Source: Notamacropus eugenii (taxonomy: Eukaryota > Chordata > Mammalia > Diprotodontia > Macropodidae). From it: a stretch of DNA of 64,000 bases. Shown in pieces: positions 42,516 through 55,065 of this stretch (the first letter of the stretch is position 1; every line of letters starts with the position of its first letter). The stretch covers positions 71,220,412 to 71,284,411 of the forward strand of contig NC_092879.1 in assembly GCF_028372415.1 (NCBI RefSeq). The letters are read 5' to 3'. The position numbers were made by a program, and so were the translations under genes. The notes below the pieces were generated by a model. The model saw only the letters and a list, made by a program, of their open reading frames with translations, had not been told where the DNA came from and ran no database searches.

Positions 42516-43395
42516 GTGACCTCCTCAGCTCTCCGGCCATTATTTCTCCTTTAACCAGCATTGGTGGCATAGCAGAGAGAACCCTGGCTTGGAAGATGAG
42601 AGGTTAACTTGCTTTGTGACCTTGGACAAGTCAACTTAAGATCAAACTCTTAAAATTTCCCTGTTGATAGTGAGAGATGGCAATTGAGCTTCCTCATTTT
42701 AGGGTATGAAAACTGAGGCCCAGGAAGGTTGTGCCTTACACCAAACAACACAAATTGAATTCTGAGCAACAGATCCTTTCAATTCAAGCTCAGCATTCTT
42801 ATTAGGTAGGCTCCTAACCTCTCTTGGTCTCAGTTTCCCCATGTGTAAAATGAGGGTCAATCTAGAGCCTCTCCTTAGGCTCTTTTCCAGCTCCAGCATC
42901 CCGAGCTCTATGACCTAAGTGTGACTTCAGCAGCATTCTCTGACCTATAAGAGCCTTCCAACTGCCTCATTGTTGCTATGGTAACCCCCTATTGATGATG
43001 TATTTATAGTCAAAGGATGGTTAGCTCCCCAGCAGGGACATGGAATAGTTATAATATAATAATAGCTGACATTTATAGAGAGAGTTTTAAGGTTTGTGAG
43101 GTTTTTTTGGCTTTTATTTTTTAGATTGATCGATACATTTTGTTATGAAACAGCAGACAATTCCCAACAAACAGTAAAGCACTGTCCTTCCATTAAGTAT
43201 ATTTCCCCCAAACAGTTTCTCATTGTTAATCCAAAGGGAGGGATATGTCCTTTAATTTGAATGCTACATTACTAACATTGAGCGAGCAGAGTTTTGGTGC
43301 CTCTCGGTGCTGGTTTGATTTATGTTCTTGTAGTCATTTCGTTTATTCGTTTTCTGGCTCTGCTTTCTTTTCTCTGGCAAAAGCATTTTAAATGT

Positions 43396-43790
43396 GTGTA
43401 TGTATATATATATATGTGTGTGTGTGCGTGCACATGCATGTGTATGTATGTATGTATACACATACATGATTTATGTATAGAAATATATTTAATATATATG
43501 AAATGAGATTTGTGTGTCTATTATATATTATTATATATAATTTATGTTTATTATTTATATAATATAATATTTATATGATAATATAAATATTATTGTAATA
43601 TATATCATATATTACATATAAGATATAATTATTATATATCTTATACATAATAATAATATTAATATTGTTGTTGAATATTATTATATAATAATATTAATAA
43701 AAATATATTGTTTATGTAATATGTTATTTTATATAATATAGATATTATTTACTATATACACAAATCTCATTTGATCTACCCAACAACCTT
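43396..43790. repeat. AT-rich microsatellite cluster
   Basis: Mixed TATA/TGTG/TATG repeats, then nearly pure A/T with ATATAATATTATT motifs. It lies in an intron of the proposed membrane-protein gene. Confidence 0.95.
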
Positions 43791-44109
43791 GGCCTATAGC
43801 TGATTATGATCCTTACTCTGCAGTGACAGAAATGGAGACTTGAGTCTTTGCCCATGACCAATGGCAGAAGCCAGTTGGGAGCCCTGCTTGCCCCAGGAGT
43901 CTCTAAAGCTGATATTATTTCTGCTTTCCTGCTCCCATCCAGGGCAACTCTCTCCTTGCAGTTAGACTCTCAGTCTGGTTATTTGAAATTTCCTGGTAAT
44001 GCTTATGCTTCGTGTCCTTTTGGATCCCAAAGGAAGTGGTAAGGAACACAGAACCCTCCTAGGCAGGTGGGACACGGGCACATATGTGTTGATCTGCTTC
44101 CTCCAACAG

Positions 44110-44233
44110 GCTCCCAAGCCAGCAACATCCGTCATGTTGTGACAGCAGGGCCCTCAGGATTAAACAAGAAAGCAAAAACCTAGCTGCACCAAGAGGGGAT
44201 CATCCTGAGAAGTGTGAGGAGAAGAGCTATAAT
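44110..44233 (+). other. Putative 5' non-coding exon 2
   Basis: The acceptor is CTCCAACAG|GCTCCC, the donor is AAT|GTAAGG, and the length is 124 nt. One frame is open throughout and ends HPEKCEEKSYN, faintly reminiscent of the Cys-Glu core of a Gla domain, but not convincing. It is most simply leader sequence. Confidence 0.35.
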
Positions 44234-44723
44234 GTAAGGTGACCCCCTCCTAGTCAGCTCTGCACTTGAGGTTTGGGTGAGGGCACCTTTCTGTTCCTAA
44301 GTCCTTGAAAAAATACACCTGTTCAAGTCAAAGACCCCACTCGTTACCCTCTAAAGGAAGGAAAGCAACCCTAAGGGGAACAGAAAAAGGGGAACATTTT
44401 GTGGGTTTTCCCCTTCTCTCCTATCCTTATCCCTTCCCACCTGCAGGCTGGCTTCCTGCCATTCATGGGGAAAGGCCTGGAAGACAGACTGACTGGCTGG
44501 CTGGCTGCCTTTGGGGGGGCACCACTCCCAATATGTTCTGCTTTGGTATGAAGGGGCACATGAGGAGGAGAAAGGAAAAACTGGACATTGACAGTGTCCA
44601 GTTCCCCCTCTGAGCAGGCTTCTGAGGGTGGGGCTGCATGGAGGGAGGACTCTGGAAGGGACAAAAGTCTGGGCTCTGGAAACAAATAGTCATTCCAAAG
44701 CTGCTTCTTTTCCCCTATGCCAG

Positions 44724-44747
44724 TTAAGTGAAGAAGCAGTGTGGAAA
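44724..44747 (+). other. Possible 24-nt micro-exon
   Basis: A long pyrimidine tract ending TATGCCAG precedes it and a perfect GTAAGTA donor follows. It would encode LSEEAVWK. Gla-domain genes typically carry a 25-nt exon encoding a ...EFWK.. helix at this place, so this could be its relic. That is inference. Confidence 0.3.
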
Positions 44748-45338
44748 GTAAGTATTTCCTAGATCAGGGCCTGGAGCAGGATGTGGGGGGTGTGAAGGGT
44801 ACTGCAAAGGATGCTTGGGCAGGGGGAGGTAAAGGCTATTTTTAAGGTATCTTCCCAATTCTCCAAAGTACTGGAACGTAGACAGGCCTCTAATGTGCAA
44901 TCGGGCTTATCACTGACAAAGACTAGAAAAGTGAGCCAAGACATCCCCAAAGATCATGGACCCAAGCATGGGAGGAGTGGCTGATATACTACTGAGTAGA
45001 AGAGGAGGACCTTCTCTCTCCTTTCCTTCTTACTCCCCTCTTCCCCCCTCTTGGTCAGAACCTGGTAATCTGTGGGGGAGGGGTGGGAAGGCAACAGGAA
45101 AGCAGATATTATTCAGCCCCACCCCAGCCTAGGCCCTGCCACCCATGAAGACACTCTTATATTGGCCATGGTCACTCCATCCCACGCATCATCATGGGAA
45201 TAACCACAAAGGAAGGTTCATGAGAGGGAATGTAACCCAGTATGTCCCCATGTCCCCCAAGTGGGCTGTTTCATGGGATGGTTTTGCTTTTATTTCCAGA
45301 TGTCCCCAAATGGCTTCTACCCTAAGTTTCTGCCAATG

Positions 45339-45533
45339 CAGGGGTTCTTGAACTTTCTTCTGGGTACCATGGGCCTTTTGGTAGCCTAATAAAGCCAGCC
45401 TTTCACAGAATCATGATTTTAATGCATAGAATAAAGCATACAGGATCACAAAGAAAGCAAGTCATATTGAAATGCAGTCAGCAAAATATTTTTAAAAACC
45501 AAATTCATAGATTCTTGGCTAAGAACCCCTTTG
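45339..45533. mobile_element. TIR element (MITE-like), single copy plus fragments
   Basis: It starts CAGGGGTTCTTGAACTTTC and ends GGCTAAGAACCCCTTTG, imperfect inverted ends. The interior has AATGCATAGAATAAAGCATA and AAATATTTTTAAAAACC. Related fragments lie at 36,860 and, reversed, at 53,615-53,790. Target duplications were not resolved, so the superfamily is open. Confidence 0.6.
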
Positions 45534-46442
45534 TTAATAGGAGATGCCCCAAAGGTTACTTCATCTTTCTTTACTGATGATTAAGATTTTAAGTGTCTTG
45601 ATATTTGAATGTCTGCTGCCCTTCCTCCAACTGAGCCCCCTTGAGTTTAGGAATGGCCCCGGTAGTCGGCAGCACTGGTCCCTTATTCGAAGTCACATTC
45701 ACTCCCCTGTTCCTGCCAAATGGAGAAGAGTCTATTCCGAAAGTTCTGGGGCCTGTCGGGGTGGTTTGCAGCCTCCATACTCTCCTATTGCTCTGGTAAT
45801 TGCAAGGCCTTCAAGCCTAGCAATTTTTTGGGCTCCAATCTCATTGTGCCTCTTTCCTCTCAGTGTTTCTCTGGACCAAGAATATTTTGACTTCTAAACA
45901 CTTTCCACTCTGGTGCTAGTGAGCTCCTGGAAGAATTAATTTAAGAGACTGTTGAACTGGAGGTTTGGAGAAGTCCAAAAAGTGTTTGAGGATAAAGAAT
46001 TAATGGTATGTACCATGTCAGGGGTGGGCCTTGCAAGCAGGGGGAGTCCTGGGAATTGGAAGAGTGGGCCTAGAGCCTAGGAAGTGGGAAAACCTGAAGG
46101 GGTGAAGGAAGTGAGGCATGAGTCGACCTCACCCTATTTAGTACTGGGAGACAGATCAATTAAATGATCGTATCCTATAATGTCTACCCACCTGACTCCA
46201 GGGCCTTTGCTTCCCTTGGGAGTTTTCTGTTTTTTTCTCTTGGTCACCAAGTCCTCTTGTCATTAGCCTGCAGCTTCTCAGACAGTCCTTCCTGGTGCTT
46301 CCCATGGGGGTCCCACAGGACTCAAGGGAGGCCTTCCATTTTAGAGAATCATGGACTATTCACAGCTGACAGGGTGGGCAGGGAGGAGAAGAGAGTAGTT
46401 TTTGTGAGTTTCCCATTGTCCCTTTCTCTCTTTTTCTTCCAG

Positions 46443-46950
46443 TTGTATCACCAGAGCCATGAATACCTCTAAAACTAGCTTATCAGAGTTATGGAAAGGC
46501 TACTCCAAAATACTGTATTTCTTGGGGCAGACTGATGAAGACCCAAATATTGCACTTACCATCGTGCTCTTCCTGGGGTCAATACTGCTCATTGTGGGCC
46601 TCATAGCCTTCTTTATCTGGAAATTCTATAAATTTCTGAGCTCAAGCAAATTCTCAGACCGTACTGAGAGCCAGGGTTTCCCAGACACCCCAGCACCCAG
46701 CCCCCTTCCAACCCTTCTATACGAAAGGGCAGGTATGAGCCCCTGGTGTGAGTCAGAGGATTCCCAGGTGGAGGAGGACGAGGATGAGGACGAGTACCAG
46801 GACGAGGCTGAAATCCAAAGAGCAACTGGGCCACTGATGATTAATGGCAGCTTCAGCCCGGAATACTTTAGTTCTACACAGTCCAATATCACCCCTCCAA
46901 CTCCTTACAAAGAGGTGGCCTCCATGTTCGAGGATATACCTCATTTTTAG
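46443..46950 (+). CDS. Small single-pass membrane protein, PRRG3-like C-terminal region (163 aa)
   Basis: A 163-codon ORF starts at ATG 46459 (context GAGCCATGA) in an exon whose acceptor is TTTTTCTTCCAG|TTGTAT. There is no signal peptide. Residues 2-4 are an N-glycosylation site (NTS). A hydrophobic segment at about 31-54 (VLFLGSILLIVGLIAFFIW) is followed by basic KFYKF, predicting N-out/C-in. A Glu/Asp-rich stretch lies at about 97-116, and the tail has TPPTPYKEV. ELWKGY at 10-15, about 20 residues before the membrane segment, mirrors EFWKGY in human PRRG3, which lies just downstream of PASD1 in human. No Gla domain is visible upstream. It is either a Gla-less PRRG3 derivative or an unrelated membrane protein. 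Confidence 0.55.
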
Positions 46951-48740
46951 AAGGAGACATGATGATTATTCACTCCTTACTCAGCCAAATAATTGGACTG
47001 TGATGTATTCTTGTGTCTTGTCTGTTTATTTCTATTTAAACTCCGCCACTCTAGCCTCATTTTCCTCATTTCATGACAGTAGCTTTTTAAAAGTCCCTTG
47101 GTATGGCCAAAAAATATCGTTTGCTCACAGAGGAGAGGAATTTGTACTCATAAAGCACTTAGTAGGAACCAGGTGACCCTCACAACAGCTTTGTGTAGCA
47201 GCAAGCACCCTGACACACCCAGGATGACCTGCTAGCACAGATCCTTGGATATGCTTTCCTTAAAGAAAAGCACCTTTTAAGGGGTTAACAAGGACAAAAG
47301 GTAGGTCAGATTCAGTAGACTGTAAGCAAGGTCATCCCTTGAAATAACACAGAGCTCCCCAGATGAGGTAGAGTGAGTGGGAGCTCACTCTCCCTCCGTA
47401 CTTCCCCTGAGGTAACTGTCGGTTTCTGGGATCAGTAAGCAGATCTGTAAAAGGGGAAGTCATTAGAGGGCCAGATCCAGTCTGAGGGGCTGGGGCGGGT
47501 GAAGGTGTGTGCTAAATTCCCATTTCTTTCCCATTGTTTGCCTAGCTTGTCTCCACTCGGATCAGGCTTTTTGCACAGTCCTATTTGGGATTAATGAGTT
47601 ATAGCTGGTTCTCTTTGGTTGTCTTTCTCCTTGTTTCTTTGGCTACATTTTTAGACATTTCCTAGAGTGTTTGCTGGGATTCTGGACTCCTGTGGCTCCT
47701 ACTACGCTACCATCTTCCCATAATTCCCCACTGTTTCCCTTAGTCACATCCCAAACCCCACAGTAATCCAAGGGCCCCCCAAAGTTCAGCACCTGATTTG
47801 TCCTACCTCCCTCAGCCCTCTGGTTGGTGCTGCATACTGACACAGCCATTAGCCCAACCCACTCCCCATCCATTGGGTATCACACATCTGGAATGGAGGT
47901 GTTAGAAATCCATTATCCTGGAAAAGATTGAGCCTGCTTTGTGGCAAATTGCACAATAACACCTAACTCTCTGAACTGACACCGGGCTGTCCATATATGA
48001 AGGTAATGTTGCTAATAGTATCATTAGGAGGACTTGGGCTTGAAGGTTCTCTTTTCTGGGGGTAGAACTGGATTTGCCCTGAACCACTTACACATTTTCC
48101 ACTGGTGCTGCTTGCTACCATCAGAGCAGTCATTAGAATGAGGTGCCTGGCTGAGCCTAGAGAGGCGGCTTCACAGGAAGAAAAGGAACTAACCCCATGA
48201 CCTGGACGTCCAGAGCCCCTGTATTTGAACAACTTTGGGATTCTGTGTTCACACATCGAGCAGCCCCTCAAAAAACATTGGGCTCCAACCACTGTCTGAG
48301 TAGGAGTCCTTTCTGGAACATCCACCAAAGGTGGGCATCTACTCTCTCCTGCAAGACTTTGGGTGCCAATGGGTAACCCCTGGGACCCATTCCCAAAATG
48401 GGCTTCTTAGATTCTAAGTGTGTCCTCATGGTGAGCTGAAATCTGCTCCTCTGGAACATTTGCTTCCTGCTTTGAGTTCAGCTTTACAGGGTTAGGGATA
48501 GATACCTGCGATTTCATTGGTATAGAGAACTCCCAGGTGAGGAAATTCTCTCCACCAATGCAGTTCAACACCACTTCTGCAACTTTAGTCTTAGTTACCT
48601 CAAGCACTGAGATGTTAAGTAATTTTCCCAGCGTCATACACACACAGTGTGTGTCAGGGGCAGGCCTTGAAAACAGGTTTTCCTGATTCAAAGCCAGCTC
48701 ACTGTCTACTATGTTCCTATGTAAGCAAAACATAAATAGG
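46951..48740. other. 3' flank of the membrane-protein gene, no further gene
   Basis: No clear AATAAA appears in the first kilobase, so the transcript end is undefined. A reversed SINE fragment lies at about 48,590-48,720. The rest is unique. Confidence 0.35.
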
Positions 48741-48759
48741 TTTCTTACAGGACAACCCT

Positions 48760-49210
48760 GGAAATATTTGACAACTGTGGGTCATTCTCCCCTGCTCCCC
48801 ACCCAAGTTTTTTCTTCTCTAGGCTGAATAGGTCCAGTTCATTCCACTGCTGCTCATATGGCATGAGGCGGCAGCCTTTCACCATTCTGGTTACCATGCT
48901 ATGGAGTGCTCCAGCTTGCCAGCGTCCCTTCTAAATCTAATGGCTAGAATTGTACATAGTCCTGCAGCTGGGGCTGGGCCTCTACCCATCTTACTCTGGC
49001 TTTCTTCTGTTGATGTCCTTCCAACATCACCTTAGCTCTTCTTGATGTCACATGCCACATGTCTGCCTTGTTCCTGAGTTTATAGACCCCAAAAACCTCT
49101 AGGGCTTTCTCCCCATCACCTGTTTTCTTACCCCATTTCTTCCATCCTGTGCTCAGGCATTTTTTTTTTCTTAACCCAAGTAAAGAACTTTTCATTTACC
49201 CCAATACATC
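48760..49210 (-). mobile_element. CR1/L3-type LINE fragment
   Basis: Antisense CR1/L3 text on the plus strand: CACCATTCTGGTTACCATGC, GGAGTGCTCCAGCTTGCCAG, TTGTACATAGTCCTGCAGCT and ACCCAAGTAAAGAACTTTTC. Confidence 0.6.
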
Positions 49211-50160
49211 AAGCATTTATCTTTCGGTCACTCTACTGGTATAAATTGCAACTCCTTTGTGACTTTGTAGATTGTCTTTAAGAGTGGTTGTGGCCCCCAC
49301 GTTTGTCTTGGTGTGGCCAGCTTAGGAGTGAGCTGTTGTGAACTTAGTGCTTTGTTCCTCTACTGTGCAGTCCATCACTGGGTGCATGTACAGGAGGAAG
49401 GTGGAGCTAACTGGCTAGCCAAGCAAGAAATTAAGTGAGCTATTTGTACAAGGGCACAGTAGGTGCTTTCTCAATGTTTATTCCCTGCCCCTTGTCCATC
49501 TAACTACTAATGTGAGATACAGTGTGGCCAAATGGAGTGCGGACTGGACTTTCAGGAGGATGTGGAACCAAATTCTAGTTCAGCCATTTATTGCCTGTGT
49601 GACTCTTGAGTTTACTATCGCATCTCTCTGGGCTCACTTTATGTGTATAACGAAAGCCTTAGAGCAGATGATCCCTGTTGTTGGGCTGGGAACCCTCAGC
49701 TCTGGCAGCTGAATCTGTGCTCAATGGAAATGCTTATTCACGGGCTCTTTAAAAAACAATACAGTCCTTTACTTTTCTGTTTTTCTTTTTAAATTATTAA
49801 CAAAGCAATCATCAGCTAACATAAACATTTCATTACCTAAAGAAGAAAAACAAGGGTAGGATATAGAATTGTGAAGTCCCCCTCCTTTTTCTTCTATAAC
49901 AGTCCTGTCGTTTTGTGCCGCTATATTTGTGGATCCTGCTTCCAGAACCCAGGCCCTGGGACAAGCCTACTCACTGCCCTCACCCCTCCACCCTCTCACT
50001 CCCAAATAGGAAAAGCATTGGAGGCCCGGAACAAGTGCCTGTCAAACAGTTGGCAGAACAACTTTATCTGGAGGGTTTTTCCTCATCCCTTAATGTTCAG
50101 AAATTGACAAAGAGGTGAGGAAAAAACATCTCCTGTACTGCCTAAGGAATGACAGTTGCT
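49211..50160. other. Intergenic, no gene recognised
   Basis: Includes a SINE remnant at 49,520-49,700 and AT-rich, possibly L1-3'-end-derived sequence at 49,750-49,900. Confidence 0.3.
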
Positions 50161-50279
50161 ATTTATTCTTTCAGTCATGTCCACATTTCGTGACCCCATT
50201 TGGGGTTTTCTTGGCAAAGATACTAGAGTGGTTTGCCATTTCCTTCTCCAGCTCATTTTACAGGTGAGGAAACTGAGGG
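50161..50279 (-). repeat. Marsupial-type SINE, 3' part, minus orientation
   Basis: ATTTGGGGTTTTCTTGGCAA, GGTTTGCCATTTCCTTCTCC and TTTTACAGGTGAGGAAACTG. The tRNA-like head is missing. Confidence 0.75.
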
Positions 50280-51640
50280 AAACAACAATCAACATTTATT
50301 AAGCACCTACCATGTACCAAACATGGTGTTAGGTTCTGGTACTACAAAAATAAGAACCAGTCCCTCCTCTCAAGGACTTTGATATTTTTTTAAAAGAATG
50401 TTATCAAAAGGGATACATCTTTGAATTTATATGTAAATTGGTGATTAAGAAATATATAGTTCCTGAAGTTAAAACAAGCCCCACAGTCTGCAAATGTCGA
50501 CTTAAAAGACATTTTAAAAAATGCGATGACGTGGGTATCAAATACAATAGTGGATTTTTGGGGGGGATATCTCAGATCACTTCCAAGGGGGCATGTTTTG
50601 AGGCTTTTTCATTGTGATATCATCTTATGTCCCATGTGCTGAGTCCCCTCTAACCCTTCAGCTGGTGTCTGTGTTTGTGTTTGCTGTGAGGAAGGAAAGT
50701 CCCAGGAAAGGGAGCAGTGCCATCTCACTGGGGCTTTGCAGACCTTCCAACCCAGTGCCCTTGTTTTAGGGGAATGCTGAAGTGGAGAGTAGAAAAAGAA
50801 ACTGCAGTGAAAACTGTCTTGTAGCCAAAGCCCTCCCTCCTCTTTCCACCACAAAGGCATTTCTGGGATAGACCAGACCTGTGGGCCAGCCCGTACATTT
50901 CTTTGTGTCCCCTGGGGTCGACACCACTTGGCTTTCCTCTCTTTGGCTCCCTTTACAGGGGTGGCAACAGTAGGTTGGAATGTGAGGACTGCTGGATGGG
51001 CTTTTGGGGCAAAACCCCCAGGATTATTCAATTTTGTGAGGTGGAAGGCTAGGAATTTAGGCTAGAGTTTAGATTTTTGCATTTTTTTTACAAGCTTAGA
51101 AAAACTTCATAGGTAAATTGCTGGGACTTGTTTTCAAGCCTCAACCCTTTTAAAATCAAAGGGAAAATGGCTAGCAGTCCCCCAGAGTTTTTGTAATGGA
51201 AGCAGGAGAGATGCAGGCTCTGGCACTGAGCAGAGCCTTTCAGCAGCATGGTGGCTACTGCCGATGCTAATGGAAATGCAGTATTAAACAAGCCCAGACG
51301 GGCTGAAGCCAGCAGCTCCTCTTTCTTTGCTACCTGGGGATTCCGTGGCAGTTAGTGGGAGTTCCATGGGGTGCTTAGGAAATGAGATTCTGATTCATTC
51401 CTCCCCATGGTGCCCGTGGGAAGCCAGGCATCATCAGTAATGCAAGGCCGGCAGCTTAGAGGATCAAGATTCTGTTTTCTGTCATGGCAGCCAGGTTATT
51501 TCCCTGGATGGAGGCCCTCTCAAATCTGCAATCAAGGGTTGGTTCTAACCGCATGATGGCTGACAATAAAGGTCACCTTTGAGGGTTCTCATGTCTGGAG
51601 AGGAATGTCTTCCATACCGAGCTTCTGTCTTTCATATGGA
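50280..51640. other. Intergenic, part repeat-free
   Basis: A dispersed-repeat fragment is at 50,288-50,390 (CATTTATTAAGCACCTACCA). From about 51,235 to 51,590 the sequence is repeat-free with balanced composition. It could be a conserved non-coding element, but that cannot be judged here. Confidence 0.3.
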
Positions 51641-51653
51641 CATGCTAGATTAG

Positions 51654-53365
<1,712 letters not shown>

Positions 53366-53608
53366 CAAGCATTTATTAAGCTCCTTGCTATATATCAGTG
53401 CAAGTGCTTTCCAATTATCTCATTCACTCCTCACAACAACCCAGGGAGGTGGGTGCTACTATTATCTCTATTTTACAGCTGAGGAAACAGAGGCAGGCAA
53501 GTTCAATGACTTGGCCAGGGTCACATAACTAGTAACTGTCTGAGGCCAGTTGTGAACTCAGGTCTTTCTTACTCTAGGGCCAGCACTCTCACCACTGAGC
53601 CACCTAGG
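53366..53608 (-). repeat. SINE/MIR-like, minus orientation
   Basis: AAGCATTTATTAAGCTCCTT, CTCCTCACAACAACCCAGGG, TTTTACAGCTGAGGAAACAG, GGTCACATAACTAGTAACTG, and the head CCACTGAGCCACCTAGG. Confidence 0.8.
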
Positions 53609-54744
53609 TCACAAGGTATTCTTAACCTCAGGTCCAGGAATCTTCTAAATGTTTTGACAATTTTATTTCAATAGAATTGCTTTTCTTTGTAATCTCATGT
53701 ATTTCATTTGATGTACTTAAAAGCATAATTCTGAAAAGGGGTCCATAGATTTCACTAGATTGTCCCTGGAGGCCTTGGAAGAACCTAGGTGAAGAAGACC
53801 TGAGCTGGTAGGATCTTCCATCCTCTTCTAGCATTGGATTTGCTAAGCCAGCCCCCTAAGGGGGTAAAGCATGTATGAGTGGGTGGGTGTTGAATTCCCT
53901 TCTGAGCAGCTAGGCATCATAGCAGCTCTATGTTCTGTACATAGGAACCAAGCTTGCTGAGAGCCATGGGTGGGTTCTGTTCCTTCAGCTTGTGCCTTGA
54001 AACTCTGAAGGTGGGTGTATGTACAGGGCATGGACAGATGTTGTACATGGAGCGGTGCAACCAATGAAACTGTTTATATCAGTGCCTCCAGCCTCTGAAA
54101 GAAGGCTGTAATAACAGTAATCAGAATAAAATGGCCTCCCACAGTGGGCTTAGCCTGAAAGAACTTTTGTCTTTCTTTGAGCAGTTGATAGCTGTGAAAA
54201 GATCCTGGGTAGAGGGCTGCTAAACAGTAATAATGAAGACAATCTACAAGTTAGCCATGAATATGGAAAAACACAGCCATAATGAAACAATTGCATAATG
54301 AATGTGGTTCCCTGTTTTAGGGGATGAGATGATGCCTTACCTCCAGGAGGGGCCCACAAGCGAGCTTGGGCACCTTGGACTCAGCTGAAGCAAGTTTGCT
54401 GATTGCTTTGAGATATCTCTGTGCATTGGTTTCTTCATCTACAAAATTGGAACCCAAAGTTTCTCCTCCAGTCTTCCCACCAAGGGATGTTGGGTGTTTA
54501 ATATGATAGGCAATAAGCATTATGCAGTCAGGCTTTAACTTGTACACATTGTGTTACAAAGGTTGGCTTGGAATCTAGTGGGTCAGGTTCTGCTCGGCTA
54601 TGGCTACAGGTGGGCTTCCCAGGCCACCTCCCATGAGAAAAGAATACAGAATGTCCCTGAAGGGGTGATAGCATTGTACTAGATATACTTTGACCATTAA
54701 GTATAACAATGTTTTGGTGGAGAAACATGCGGTGGCCTTCTCAG
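53609..54744. other. Intergenic; reversed TIR-element fragment, then unique
   Basis: 53,615-53,790 matches the TIR element at 45.3 kb in reverse. The remainder shows no repeat or gene. Confidence 0.35.
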
Positions 54745-55065
54745 GAACACATCTTTTGGGTTTCTCAAGACCTTCTATCATCTGGCTTTAATGTGTCATT
54801 CTAGCCTTCTTGCCCCATACCTGCCCCTCGACGCTATCCTCCAGCCCAGATGTCTCTATATCTTTTGTTTCCTGAAGACAGCTTAGCTGCCACCTCCTCC
54901 ATGAAACTCTCAGCTGTCTAGGTAGAGGTGCTCCACCCCAATCTGAGGCCACTTGGATTCCTCTCATATTCATTATTCCAACCAAACTGTAAGCTGTGTG
55001 TGAGCAGGGCAGAGATCGGGTTGTTTTATTTCTAACACCTTAGCTGGCATGAAAAATTTTGGCTG
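54745..55065 (+). mobile_element. L2-type LINE 3' fragment
   Basis: GCTGCCACCTCCTCCATGAA, AACTGTAAGCTGTGTGTGAG and AACACCTTAGCTGGCATG follow the L2 3' order at high divergence. Confidence 0.45.

Noticed and set aside
44110-44233. Relic Gla-domain exon
   Set aside because: The HPEKCEEKSYN end is suggestive, but the rest lacks the Glu pairs and spacing of a Gla domain. It was kept only as a putative leader exon.
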